Below, in pieces: positions 24,660 to 36,599 of a stretch of DNA of 64,000 nucleotides. The translations under genes and the position numbers were made by a program. Every line of letters starts with the position of its first letter. Position 1 is the first letter of the stretch. The DNA is from Raphanus sativus (Eukaryota > Streptophyta > Magnoliopsida > Brassicales > Brassicaceae). The stretch spans positions 21,289,407 through 21,353,406 of the forward strand of contig NC_079515.1 of NCBI RefSeq assembly GCF_000801105.2, read 5' to 3'. Under the pieces are notes generated by a model, which was not told the DNA's origin, made no database searches, and saw nothing but the letters and a program-made list of their open reading frames with translations.

Positions 24660-25854
24660 AAGAGATATGATCGCTTTAATTAGTGAGAAGGATCAGTTAG
24701 CGTGTTTTGGGGAAAGAAGGGTCGAGAAAGTGTATATATATACAAAGAGAAAACTTTGAGTGGGAATCAGAGGATTTGGGACTGAGCCCTACCCTCCTCA
24801 GCCTCACCTTACTCTAGCTAAGGTTAAGCAAGCACGATTCTACTTATTTCACCGTCTTTTTTCTCCTACTAAAACTTTTACCTGATACATTAAATGAGTG
24901 AAAATTCGAATTTCAAAACAAAATGTTGATTCAATTATTTTTATAAATTAATAGCTAAATAAAATATTGTGTTTCTAAATAAATTCGAATTCCAAAGAAG
25001 AAGATACTTAGCCTAGCTACCTCATTTCGAGAAACTTTCCATATGGTTTCGGTGATCAAATCAAATCGGGGAAATTTTCTTTAAATGGGTCTTGGCCAAA
25101 GAGGTAATGTTATCAATACAAAGGAATTCGAGCTTGTTTGCAATGCAAGGCAGAGAGCCAAAAGGAAATTTCAAGAGATAAAACGGGAGAAAAGTACTAA
25201 AAACGTCTTGTCAACAGCATCATCCTAGTGACTCTGTATATAGATAGTATTTGAGCCCTTCCCATGGCCTTAAATTGTGCTAGTTTCTCTGATTTCGTTC
25301 GTGTCAGAAAAAAAGGAAATGACCCGTTAATTAGTCAAACTTCCTTTACATTCATACGTTGCTGCATATTACAACAATTAAATAATATGATTAGTTCGAA
25401 GTCGGTTTTGGTGGTGGTTTAGTAGTGTGGTTTAGTACCTTCTCGTTTTGGTTTGTGATATAGTTTCTTCGCGCGTGGGATATATGTGGTTAGAATGGTA
25501 GTGGTCGACGTATCATCCGTATTAGGGTGTATTATTATTAGCTGAGGGAGAGTCTGCTATCTTTTTTATTTATTTATTCTGAATAGACGTTCGTGGTTTG
25601 TGTATTTCTTTAAAAGAAAAAAATTCAGCTCATACATTTGTAACGTTTGTGTTAATAAAGCACTAGGGCGCAAATAATTATATATATATATATGTAAAGC
25701 ATTGATAGAAAAAACTCAACCCATCAAAGGTTTTATTTCTGTTCCTAGAAAGCGAACAATCAAAAGAAAAAAAAACTCAACCATCAAAAGGGAACAAATA
25801 TCGTAGCAAAAGAAAAAAGCGACCAATTTACTCATCCCTGTTGAGATAAATAAC
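24660..25854. other. Intergenic, no gene seen
   Basis: This holds the upstream region of the FRO fragment. About 90 bp at 24892-24985 duplicates 23546-23625 (AAAATGTTGATTCAATTATT and flanks), so both sides of the FRO fragment share a direct repeat. Positions 25600-25854 match the 3' flank of the GCK gene at 59950-60200. Confidence 0.5.
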
Positions 25855-26118
25855 TTAAAGGATCCTTAAAAACCTTTGAGTTAATGTAGTCAACAAAGGA
25901 TCAGATTGATGATTTTCTTCATCTTCAGAGTTCTCAATGATGCAATCCATACAAGCCATATATTGTTCTTTGCAACAACCTCCTTCTCCTTTGGTGAAGA
26001 ACTCATGAATTCCCAAAAAGACTTCGACTTCTCCTCCAGGAAAGGTGGATTCAAGTTCCTTCTCATGTCCATTCCGGTATACCACAAAACCTGTTTCGAA
26101 ATATCTTAGAAACCCCAA
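25855..26118 (-). pseudogene. GCK-domain gene, 5'-truncated duplicate
   Basis: The frame contains KELESTFPGGEVEVFLGIHE, FFTKGEGGCCKEQYMACMDC and the C-terminus SDPLLTTLTQRFLRIL, almost the same as the last third of the intact gene at 60201-60767. The N-terminal two thirds are replaced by unrelated sequence ahead of KELEST. Because the frame opens with an accidental Met, a short product is formally possible, but I regard it as a broken copy. The downstream flank is duplicated as well. Confidence 0.8.
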
Positions 26119-26449
26119 ATTTTTTTTTTTTTTTTTGCTTAATAGAATGGGCTTATTTGCGAGATATCTAAGTTTGACTTGTTAATTAGGTGCAGAGCAT
26201 TGATTTTGACTGAATTAAGAAACTAACAATTGTGCCTACTTTCCTCCGGTTATAACCCTGCGACAAACAAGTAGACGGTGAAAGAGAAAAGGTAAGTCCA
26301 CGTAAATCCAAATAAATATGGTTTGTATTTACCGTGCACTGTACAGATTTGAGGGAAGAAAATTAACCACGTCACACCCATTCCTAACCGCATACGGTCT
26401 ACTGTTTTGGCCGCATATGAAGTGACCAAGCTTCTCCATATATTTAATA
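26119..26449. other. Intergenic, no gene seen
   Basis: AT-rich, with a T run at about 26119-26136. Nothing coding was recognised. Confidence 0.4.
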
Positions 26450-28400
26450 CTATAACATCTGATATACTAAAGTATAACCCCCTGAAAAATTAGAAGAATG
26501 AAAAGATTTCATAATTGAGGATGCTCCTCACCTTATAACATACTATTCTATGGTATGTGGTATACTATGGTCATCGTGTTAGTTGGTGTAATCTGTGGAA
26601 ATGGATAACTATACTCTAATATGAATAGCTATACCCTAATATAGATATGTCAACCCAAATCCAGCCTATAATTACCGGAAAACGCTTGTAGAAGTATACA
26701 AGCGCATCACCAGCTTAAATAATATTCTGTCATAGTGTATAGTATTCTATGGTAGGTGGTATAATATGGTCAACGAGTTAGTTGGCGTAATCTGGGGAAA
26801 TGGATAACTATACCCTAATATGGGTAACTATACCCTAATATGGATATGTCAACCCAAATCCAGCCTATAATTACCGAAAAACGCTTTTAGAAGTGTACAA
26901 GCTCATCACCATCTTATATAATATTCTGTCATAGTGTATAGTATAGTTATCGAGTTAGTCATAGTAATCTGGAATTATATGGTTAACTATTCTCTAATAT
27001 GGATATGTAAACCCAAATTCAGCTTATAATTACCTTGACTATTTAAACAAACATTCACCTGAAAACAGTGTGAAGAAGTTTATAAAGGCGAAGAAACCAT
27101 ATGTTGACAGGAGTGTAAATTGTAATGCAATTAATTAATACTATTTCATTTCGTATAGTATTAATCATTTTTAGTAATTTGGAGTAATCTGGGATAATAG
27201 GTTAAACATTTGGCCAGTATAAATCTATACCCTAATTTGGATCACTATACTCTAATATGGATATGTCAACCCAAATCCACCCTATCATTACCGTGATTAA
27301 GTATACAAATATAGTATTACAATAATATGGTTCTGGCCACTCACATCCACGTAATTATTACTATGAATAAGCGTTCATACTATTCCATGTAATATAGTAT
27401 ATTAATATTGTTGATTAAATTCCAATATTGCTGGTGTGTGGGTTATTTTTTACACTATTTAAATAAATATACCCTCATATTGATAACTATAACCTAATAC
27501 GGATATGACAATGCAAATCTCCCTATCTTTTCCTTCTTTAACTAAACAAACTCGGTCTTATGTTTCATACTATTTCATTTCACATTAAATAGAATGACTT
27601 CCCATACTTGTCATCTTATATAGTCATTAAGACAATGGAAACAATGTATTAAAATACATTTAGTTAAAAGGGTACACATTGTTTAAGAGTCATAAAATAT
27701 AGGATCAAAGTCATAAAACGACATAACAAAATAATCCAAATTCGAAGCTAAGAGACACGGAAATAACAATGAAGTATGGTCATAATGAAACAGGTGGTTA
27801 ACCATATTTTCCTTCTTTAACTAAACAATCTCGTATCCGGACTCGAATAGTCTACTAGGGAGGTCTAATTCGTCCATGGTGATCTGCAAAAGAAAAGACG
27901 GCGGTCAATCTCGAGTCAAAGCAACATGTAAAGAATGGTATCTACATGGTAATAAATGGAATAGAAATTTCTTTGGAACATATTAATCACTATAAGCATC
28001 TCCTGAAAATTCATAGTGTAGTTGGGTCTACAACTTTAAGCGTTACTTAGTCAAATTAAGTACATTTTCGAATAGCAAAAACATATCCAGGTCGATCTAT
28101 AAGTGAAATGGAATAGTGACAAATGAATTTGAAATGGTATAGTATACAATTTGTGGCAGAATACACGAAATGTCATTCCCAATAATGTCTACACAAATTT
28201 GATTGATATCATGGGAAAGAAGAACGGAAATTAGGAACCTAGTTTCCTTAGTAGAGTAACTAAACAAACTGAAATATATATACTGTGAAAAAACATGTTG
28301 CTTTATGTTGTATAACCGAAATAGAATAGTAACATATGGATACGACATGGTATAGTATATCGATTTATTTCAACTAGTGAAATGACAAAGGTAAAAATTC
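26450..28400. repeat. ATAGTAT/ATACTAT-rich region with degenerate tandem repeat
   Basis: A unit containing CTATACCCTAATATGGATAT, GTCAACCCAAATCCAGCCTA and TAATTACCG recurs at about 26644, 26842, 27001, 27254 and 27490, with spacing of 160-250 bp. Around and between the units are many TATAGTAT, TAGTATTA and CATACTATTCCATTTC motifs. No gene is visible. Such motif-dense noncoding DNA is typical of VANDAL-type MULE ends; this assignment is inference. Confidence 0.55.
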
Positions 28401-29259
28401 GAATTCTTAAACAAAATTTATTTGATAACCTGTGCAGGGGAGAAGGTAAATCGAAACCTAAGATCCTAAGTAGATGAGTATACGTGGTCGGTTAAAACCA
28501 TGAAACCGCTAAGTCAAAAATGAAAACAATCAAGTACCGTACAACAAAATTGACTGTCATATAGGTTGTAAACCCCAACAAATTTCAGTCGTATAAAGAA
28601 GTAGATGCGAGCTTACTTGATAACGGCGACGAGTAGCCCGTTGTAATGTGTAAATCCGCTTTTAACTAAATCTGGGTTTGACACCACTGTACGGAACTGC
28701 GAGAAACGATGGAAGAAATTTTTGGTGAAGAACAAAGAATGGGATCCGACGAGTTTTGATAACAGTAGACGGAGATGATGAAGTTGTATGAAGAAGACGA
28801 TACTATTCACCGTATCCAAGAAATAAGTAAGATAAAATAATGTATTTAATTGGGTGAAAATCAAACGACCACGAAGTAAAATGAACAGTCCCCTTTTCTC
28901 CTTTTTTAAATAAAACATCAGACGGTTTCCCGGTCAGTTGAGAGGGACAGTATGGCAATAATCTATAATGTGCACAGTATATATCGATAAATTAGGGATT
29001 TTAGTTAGTGGTTGAATTATAATTTGTTTGAAGGGTGTAGAGTCCAATTTCCCTAATAGAAACCCCAAATTTAAAACTAAAAAATAAACAGAACACATAA
29101 CTCTTTCTTTGTTGTTCAAGATGCAACAAGCCAGTGAGAATGACAACATTGTCTTATAAATCTAAATGCAGAAAGAGAGATGAGGAAGAAAAACATACTG
29201 ATATTGAGTGCAAAAGCTAAAAAATGGCAAAATCAATTCATGAAAGTAGCATATTGTAT
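28400..29259. other. Noncoding, probably MULE-terminal sequence
   Basis: Several short minus-strand frames (28613-28918, 28934-29149) match nothing I know. The stretch around 28615-28870 has the look of a 5' leader (purine-rich, GAAGAAGACG). No GGCTGAGTTA motif is present left of about 29500. Confidence 0.35.
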
Positions 29260-29499
29260 GGCAAAATAATCATACAGAAATATTACCCAAATATTTTTTG
29301 GGAAGTTTACTCAGCTGTCATATATTTTAGGACTTATGACCAGAACCATACAAATCTTTTTTTATTACTGGCCTTTTTTAAATGCCAAGCGTGTCCTTTA
29401 TCCACGTTATGAAAAAATTGTATTTACGAGAATGCCATTACTTTTTAATGCCACATAAGCAAAAATCCGGCGACACGTAGGAATACGCTTCCGTGTTTC

Positions 29500-30180
29500 A
29501 TTAAGTCAGCCGTGCAAGAATACGTCTTACGTTACGGCTGATATACGTATATGTTACGGCTGAATTATAAACAAATGGATGACTTAGTAAAATAGTCTAA
29601 TTTAAGACGATATGTAAACCACATGTAATGGCTGATTTATATAAACCCGGTTGAGTTATTGGATAAAGGCTGACTTACGTACAGACATTATGGCTGACTT
29701 AACCATCGATGTATTGATTTCTGGAAAATTTGGTTGAGTCGTAGAAATGACACGGCTGAGTTAATGAACACATAATGGTTGGGTTATGGGATGTTTGACG
29801 GCTGAGTTTCTTTAATCAGCCGAAACTGGATGGTTTCACAGTAAACTCAGCTGTTTTACGGCTGAGTTATTAGCGAAAGATTAATTACTAGAATAACATT
29901 GTTTTAAGGCTGAATTTTTAAACGATACAGTTGGCTTATTGTATTTCATCCTCTTTATGGCTGGGTTATCGAAAAAGATTAATTACTGAACTAGTATCCA
30001 CGTTTCGGCAGACTTATTAGTACATGAGGACTGACTTAGGGTGTCTGAGTTATATATTCTTTTGGTGGCTGAAAAACCGATTTTCCATGTCAGCTGCCAT
30101 GTCATCAATTCGGATTTGCCATGTCATCAGTAACGAAAGAACTTCAAAACTAAATTTTAATCAGCCTTTTCATATTCCTC
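29500..30180 (+). repeat. GGCTGAGTTA motif array upstream of the MuDR gene
   Basis: More than fifteen variants occur (ACGGCTGAGTTATT, ATGGCTGACTTA, GGCTGATTTA, and a few in inverse orientation such as AAGTCAGCCG) between the element's left end and the transposase start. This would be the promoter and leader region of the MuDR gene. Confidence 0.8.
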
Positions 30181-30226
30181 CCCTTTCACACCCGTTATTT
30201 ATCTTCTTCATCTCTCTCAGTTGGTT

Positions 30227-32996
30227 ATGGATCCAGTTATTATTGTTTCCGGTAACTGGATTAAGAAAAGCAGATATGTATTCAACGCTGATGGTAGAGG
30301 ATGTAGAGTTCTCCCTTTAGATGAGAACTCTACACATGAAGATTTCGCAAAGTCTGTTCTCGATGATTACAGGTTGGATGAAATGAGTGATCATATTCAG
30401 CTAAGCTACATGTTCTCGAATAAATCACTGAAATCAATGGCGCACGACACTCCACCAGTGTACGTGTCCAATACTCGCCAGTTGCAAGGCTTTGTAACCC
30501 TAAGGAAAATCGAACAACTACGTCTTTGTGTTGAGATTACGGAGAACAAGGATGACAGAGCAAGAGAGAAGACTAAAACAAACTTCAGTTTTAGCTCAGA
30601 AGTAGAAGCGTCAGAAGTTGAGTCCAGAGACGATAATTACAGTGGGAGTTACGATGGTTGCAGTTCGGAGAAGGAAGAAGAGGACAATGAGATTGATTGC
30701 TCTAGTATTGTGGAAGGAGAAAATCAGAACGTAGGCAGATAAGATGAAACAGTCAAAGAAAACGAAGAAGATGATGAGTTTGATAGCCGATTTGATATGT
30801 TCGACGACTCGGACGGGGCGTCATCTGAAGATGATAACTTCAGTTCATACAGTGAGTCTCATTCAGAGGACGAAGAGTCACCGACGCTACCTCCCAAAAA
30901 GATATATCAGAACTTCTCGATGAGCGGGTCTAAAGAGGGTGAGGAGGTTCCTCTAAGGTTGGAGATGTCGTCGATGAATCTTGCGGTAGGGCAACGGTAC
31001 GAGAGTAAAGCCGATTTGGAGAGACGACTGAAACTTCTTACAGTGAAGAATCAATTTGATTACGATGTAGTCATGTCAAACCCAACATTACTCATTGCTA
31101 AGTGTTGGATTGATGGATGTATATGGAGGGTTCATGCTGCTACCCAAGGGGAATCCCCGGCGTTCTATGTTTGTATTTACGAATCGAATCATTCATGTTC
31201 TTCAACTAAGCGTTCTGTTCGATCTCGACATGCAACACCAGCTATTTTAGGAGAGTTGTACAGGAACTTTCTCGGCGACGTTGGTCCGGCTGTTCGCCCT
31301 ACGAGTGTTGGAATAGCTATCACTAAGCAGTTTGGTTTAAAGGTAATTACTTTGATCTAACTGAGTTATGTTAACGAAACAGCTGAGTAATATGTGTTTT
31401 GTAGCGGCTGATATATCTACACAACGCGGCTGAGTTATATTAAATTAGTGTTTAATTAGTTTTACGTTGTGCCTGACTTAATTGTATGATGTGGCTGAGT
31501 TATGTCTATCGTTTTTCATGTGAACAGATGGATTATTGGAAATCCCACCGGACGCTACAATTTGCAAGGGAAATCGATCAGGGAACACCTGAGAGTGGGT
31601 TTGAACGCTTGCCTTCTTACTTATACAAGATAATAAGGGAAAATCTGAGTACAGTTGCGCGTCTTCAAATCGATGAGAATGGAAAATTCATGTATGTGTT
31701 TCTTGCGTTTGGTGCGAGCGTAAATGGGTTTCCTTTCATGCGCAAAGTTGTGGTTGTCAACGGTACATTTCTTAATGGTAGATACAAAGGGACGCTTCTC
31801 ACGGCACTAGCTCAGGATGGTAACTTTCAGATTTTTCCAGTAGCCTTCGCAGTGGTTGACACTGAAAATGATGATTCCTGGCATTGTTTTTTTACGCAAC
31901 TAAAACTTTTGATTCCTGACGACGAGGGTCTTGCGATAATCTCGGATATGCATAACTCGATTGGGAAAGCAATTAAAAATGTGTATCCGTTTGCTTCTCG
32001 TGGAATTTGCACGTACCATCTATATAAGAATATACTGGAACGGTACAAAGGAAAAGATGCATTTCGTCTGGTGAATAAAGCGGCGAGATGCTTTAGGATG
32101 TCTGACTTTACTCAGATTTTCGAGGAGATTGAAGCGATTAATCCAGCACTCCACGGCTACCTCCAAAAGGCTGATGTCCGACTGTGGACCCGTGTTCATT
32201 TCCCGGGCGAGAGGTACAACTTGATGACTACGAACATAGCGGAATAAATGAACAGAGCATTGTCGAATGCTAGAGGTCTTAACATTGTTCGAATATTAGA
32301 ATCGATACGGGTTATGATGACCAGATGGTTTGCTGAATGGAGAGAGGATGCCAGATCACAACGAACCATGCTTACGCGTGGTGTGGAGAAACTACTACAT
32401 GTAAGTAAGCCTTTAGAAACATTAGTCAGCCTTTAAACTAATAAGTCAGTCTTTACAGCTCTTAAGTCAGCCCTTTTGATGTACTAAGTCAGTCATTTCA
32501 CATTAATTATATATATTTTTAATAGGGTCGTGTAACTGCCGCCAGAGATTTGATGGTACAGAGGATTGATGATCATCACACTGAAGTTAAATATGGATCC
32601 TCCGGCGAGTCTTTGCATGTTGTTAATTTGGTAGAGCGAAAGTGCACATGTCGCCGTTTCGAACTCGAGAAATTACCATGTGTACACGCAATCGCAGCGG
32701 CGGAGCATAGGAAAGTTTCTCGTATATCCCTGTTCAGTCCTTACTATACCAGCAGTTATTTGGTTAGCGCACACGCTGAATCGGTCATGCCGGTTGATTC
32801 AGCGCAACCTGTTCCAGATATCGTGGCTAACCAACTCTGCTTGCCCCCGACTGTACGTCAACCACCAGGCAGACCGAAGAAAAATATGATGAAATCTGCT
32901 TTAGAGGTTGCGCTATCAAACAAACGTCCTAGGAAAGAGCACACATGTTCTCGATGTAGACAGAGTGGTCATAATGCGAAAACTTGTCCGATGTAA
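30227..32996 (+). pseudogene. MuDR/MULE transposase (3 exons), with two in-frame stops
   Basis: Exons 30227-31342, 31528-32400 and 32526-32996 join in frame (820 codons). Order: PB1-like N-terminus; acidic Ser/Asp/Glu spacer; MuDR DNA-binding region (LAVGQRYESKADLERRLKLL, CWIDGCIWRVHA); MULE DDE domain (VVVNGTFLNGRYKGTLL, IISDMHNSIGKAI, CTYHLYKNI); SWIM zinc finger (CTCRRFELEKLPCVHAIAA); CCHC knuckle (CSRCRQSGHNAKTC) at the C-terminus. Lesions: TAA at 30740-30742 in the acidic spacer; TAA at 32245-32247 between TTNIAE and MNRAL where Ser is usual; and the first catalytic Asp is Asn (AAC 31759-31761). Introns carry GGCTGAGTTA motifs. As read it should be catalytically dead, although the domains are otherwise complete. 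Confidence 0.9.
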
Positions 32997-34712
32997 GCAA
33001 GTGTTGTAGGGATTTTCATGTTTTTGTATTACGGCTTAGTTTATGGTTTTAAAGTTTTTGTATTACGGCTGATTTGTTGATTTTCATGTTTTTCTTACGT
33101 CTGGGTTGTTGATTTTAATAGTTAATACTTATAGCCGTGCTGTTGTTTTTCATGTCCTTTGGAAAGCATCTCTACGACTCTGATATGCGTAACGGCTGAG
33201 TTATTGTTACCTTGGGCTGAGTTATTGTTTACAAAGGCTGGATTACCTTTTTAACGGCTGAGTTATTTTGAATTAGTAGTATTAAATAGGCTGAAGTCTG
33301 CTTTAGAAGTTGATAGTGCAACTTCTAAAGTAGATTTCATCATACTTTCTTAGATCATAATGCGAAAACTTGTCCGATGTAAGCAAGTGTTGTAGGGATT
33401 TTCATGTTTTTGTATTACGGCTGAGTTGTTGATTTTCATGTTCTCCTTACGACCGGGCTGTTGTTTTTCATGTCCTTTGAATAACGATTAACTCGTATTT
33501 CTACACGGTGAAAACAATGTCGGCATTACTGGCCAATTAGAGTCGAGGAAAAACATCGAAAAACGTTTGTCCTTAATAGGTCCTGTGTAACTTTATGAGA
33601 TAGCACGTACATAAAACGTAATTATTGTAACTTTTTGCTACGAAGGTCGAGAATTAATATTAGATTACTCATGGCAATTGAATTTGATCACGCGCATAAT
33701 AATGATCTCGATTCATACTGGTCTGGATAAACGAACCGTCTTGTTGAGTTATTGATGCATAAAAACTGAGTATAATTTATGTCACGATGGAGTAATATGA
33801 ATAGGGTATAAAATAAAGGCTGAGTTATTTTGAATTAGATCGAAGTTATTATATAATTCATGTCATTTGGAAAGCATTTCTACGACTTTGATAAGGCTGA
33901 GTTACTGTTAATGGGGGCTGAGTTATTATTTGATGAGGCTGAGTTACTTTCTTTAAACGACAAATTTAATTTTAACTAACGCAATAGTTAATTCTTTAAA
34001 AATTCCCGCAAAAAAAAAAGGTCGTCAGACGACTGAGTTTCACACTGCCGATAAATTTGACTAATACAACTCTATATTCTATAACTTTACACATTTTCTC
34101 TGTCTCTTTAAATCAATTTCACCCGTGTGAGAGTAAATGGAAATTTTCCCTCTTCTAGAATTTTTCCCTGATTAGACTAATGTAGATTTCATTGTCCAGT
34201 AATTGTTTATTATTAAAATTCACGTGAATTAAAACATAATGTAGATTAAACATAATGTGGTAAAGATGTAACGATGAGTCTCGATATTATCATGGCAGCC
34301 ACAAATTCTCACACGCATAATAATGTTCTCGATTTTCGATACTAGAATATGAACCGCATCTTTTAAAATAATTTTGATGCTGAGTACAACGAAATTTCGA
34401 GAAGGTTGACTTATATAATACATATTTACAAAGGATTAATAAAATACGAAACTTTACATCTCTACGACTATGATATGCGTAACGGCTGAGTTATTGTTAG
34501 TGTCAACGGGGCTGAGTTATTGTTTACTAGGGCTGAGTTAGTGTTAACGGGTGCTGAGTTAGTTTTTTCTAAGGCTGAGTTACGTTTGAATTAGTGCGAA
34601 GTTATCATACTATAATTCATGTCTGTTGGAAAGCATCTATAATTCATGTCCGTTGGAAATCATCTATATTAGAAATGTGGTCGAATTTTTAAGAAAAGAA
34701 ACAAAATCTCAT
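32997..34712. repeat. Motif-rich noncoding DNA after the MuDR gene, with duplicated gene tail
   Basis: About a dozen GGCTGAGTTA copies occur. Positions 33353-33422 repeat the end of the MuDR gene and its 3' flank (CATAATGCGAAAACTTGTCC ...). Just before it, 33297-33342 is a 20-bp-arm hairpin made of transposase-derived sequence. Positions 34240-34450 hold one copy of the recurrent CTCGATATTATCATGGCAGC module. No independent gene was seen. Confidence 0.65.
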
Positions 34713-35281
34713 TTAAAAACCAAAATTATCAGGTCCAAACTCTTCAAACATGTCGACAAGCGCAAGCCAAACTCTAGTTATCATCCACTCAGGCTTATCG
34801 CCACCATGTGCCCAACACCTTTTCAACCATCGCATTTGAGATCGAAACATCGTTCTGGCCACCAGATTAAAATGCGTCCATACTAAAAAATTATGTCTCG
34901 GGTCCCAAATGTTTGTCCGCTAAAAGAAGAATATAACAGAATATTAGAAACACAGCGTTCCTTTAAACATATAACTGCCGTTTAATGGAATATATATACA
35001 TAATCGGTGCTTACAGCGAGTATAAGAAACCAGCGTTCCTTAAAATGAGCGGGGATGAAGCGGTATGTCGGCCACTCATGAACCCATCATTCTCGAAGAA
35101 TATTTGGGATCGCCTGCGAAAGATCATGTAAAAATCTAAACCACGTAACAGAGGTTTTGTCAACATAGACCCCTGGACCAGGGTTTAGAATCGGGAGGTT
35201 TTCCCGACCTGTAGATTTTAGAATGGCATTCACACTGCTGGCAAACTTTAATGACCAGCCAGGAACAATCTCCATATCCAT
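34713..35281 (-). pseudogene. Two-exon small transposon gene, copy 1 (one stop)
   Basis: Exon 1 is 35281-35015 and exon 2 is 34919-34713. The protein starts MDMEIVPGWS and contains ENLPILNPGPGVYVDKTSVT, WFRFLHDLSQAIPNIL, then WVHEWPTYRFIPAHFKERWF, then WDPRHNFLVWTHFNLVARTM in exon 2. An in-frame TGA (35087-35089) replaces the residue that is Gly in the paralog at 53192-53749. The pattern (IP..FKERWF plus W...F......R..M..L) faintly resembles the Ptta/En/Spm transposase domain, but I do not claim a function. A further partial copy of exon 2 lies at 43135-43225. The first ten codons and 5' flank are shared with the F-box-like gene at 35787-36502. Confidence 0.6.
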
Positions 35282-35389
35282 ATGGTATAGGTTTTTTTTA
35301 AAGAGAGAATGAATAGGGAAATTGGACATATATAGAGCCCAATGTAACAATGAATAGTCGCCAAATTCAAAGAATTTAAGAATTTAACC

Positions 35390-35760
35390 GTCGCGAATCA
35401 GTTACAATGATAGCTGAGTTATATCTAACGTTACGGCTAAGTTATATAATAACTGTGACGGCTGAGTTATATACTTTTGGGGCTTACGGTTAAGGTTTCT
35501 AAGACTAAGTAAAATCTATTTACAGGCTGAGTTAATTGTTTCTAAGGCTGAGTTAATTGTTTCTTAGGCTAGGTAAATGCTATTTGAAGACTGAATTATT
35601 TGTCTTGACGGCTGAGTTAATCTAATTTTCCGGTTATTGAATGATTTTATTAAACATGCTGACTTATCAAAAGACTGATTTATCGTTTACATAGGACTGA
35701 ATTAAACCAAACTAACAAGAAACTCCATTAACGAAATTAAGTATTCGCACACAACTTATA
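35390..35760. repeat. GGCTGAGTTA motif cluster between two minus-strand genes
   Basis: Contains about ten variants (ATAGCTGAGTTATATC, ACGGCTGAGTTATATA, AAGGCTGAGTTAATTG). The cluster next to the gene start is duplicated nearly exactly at 36610-36760 upstream of the next gene. Confidence 0.75.
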
Positions 35761-35786
35761 CGAGAACATGAAAACCAAAATATTCA

Positions 35787-36502
35787 TTAAAGCATGTGGG
35801 ATATGGTGCAGCATATCCAAAATAGCCTGCAGTTTTTGCAACCTTCTTCAAAATCGACTGAATAATCATGTCCATAAAGGCACTTTGGTGTCTTGATTAC
35901 CTCATCATCCGGAAATTTGAAAGATGCACCATGTTGGTTCAGGAACGGCGCCCCAAATGATAACAGTCGCCACTCTAGGTCATCTCCCATGTCAATTATC
36001 GCGTCTGAACGGAGTGAATGGTAATTGTCTACTAACTGCTGGAACACTTTGCTGGCCGTCTTGTCTCTGCCAAGACAAACATTGAAAATGCCGCATGCCA
36101 AGGTTGATAAGCCATGCATAGGCACGTTTGCTTCTAATATTTTTACACTCGCCTCAAGTGCCCCAAGCGAAGCTGCATAAACGGCTTCATAGTAGATTGC
36201 GTAGGTGTTGCCAGCATTGACGCATTTTAGATGAAATTCGCGAAACTTACCATCGATCCCGATTTGAACACTGGGAAAGTAGACCATAGGCTTAACATCG
36301 CACTTCTTTAAGACGGACGGTTCATGGACAAGTGCGTAACCACGTTCCCAGCACGCAAGAAACCACCAAGATTGTAAAATGAAGCCTCTCCGACGAGCTC
36401 GATGATTTTTATCATAATTTCGTCCGGAAAATTGGGTAATACTGCGGCTGCCATACTATTACTAAGTGGGAATGACCAGCCAGGGACAATCTCCATATCC
36501 AT
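35787..36502 (-). pseudogene. F-box-like gene (minus-strand copy), one frameshift
   Basis: Starts MDMEIVPGWS, followed by an F-box-like LPNFPDEIMIKIIELVGEAS. A frame change at about 36315 is followed by PMVYFPSVQIGIDGKFREF, GNTYAIYYEAVYAASLGALE, a Sel1-like CGIFNVCLGRDKTASKVF and a Cys-rich end (CLYGHDY ... CKNCRLFWIC). The layout matches plant F-box proteins of the At2g35280/At1g67623 kind, which usually act as substrate adaptors of SCF ubiquitin ligases; the similarity is by recollection. The first codons and the 250-bp 5' flank are the same as in the unrelated gene at 34713-35281. Confidence 0.65.
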
Positions 36503-36599
36503 ATGGTATTGGTAAAGAGAGAATATAAAGGGAAATTGGACATATATAGAGCCCAATGTAATAACGAATAGTCGGCAAATTCAAAGAATAAAAATTTAA

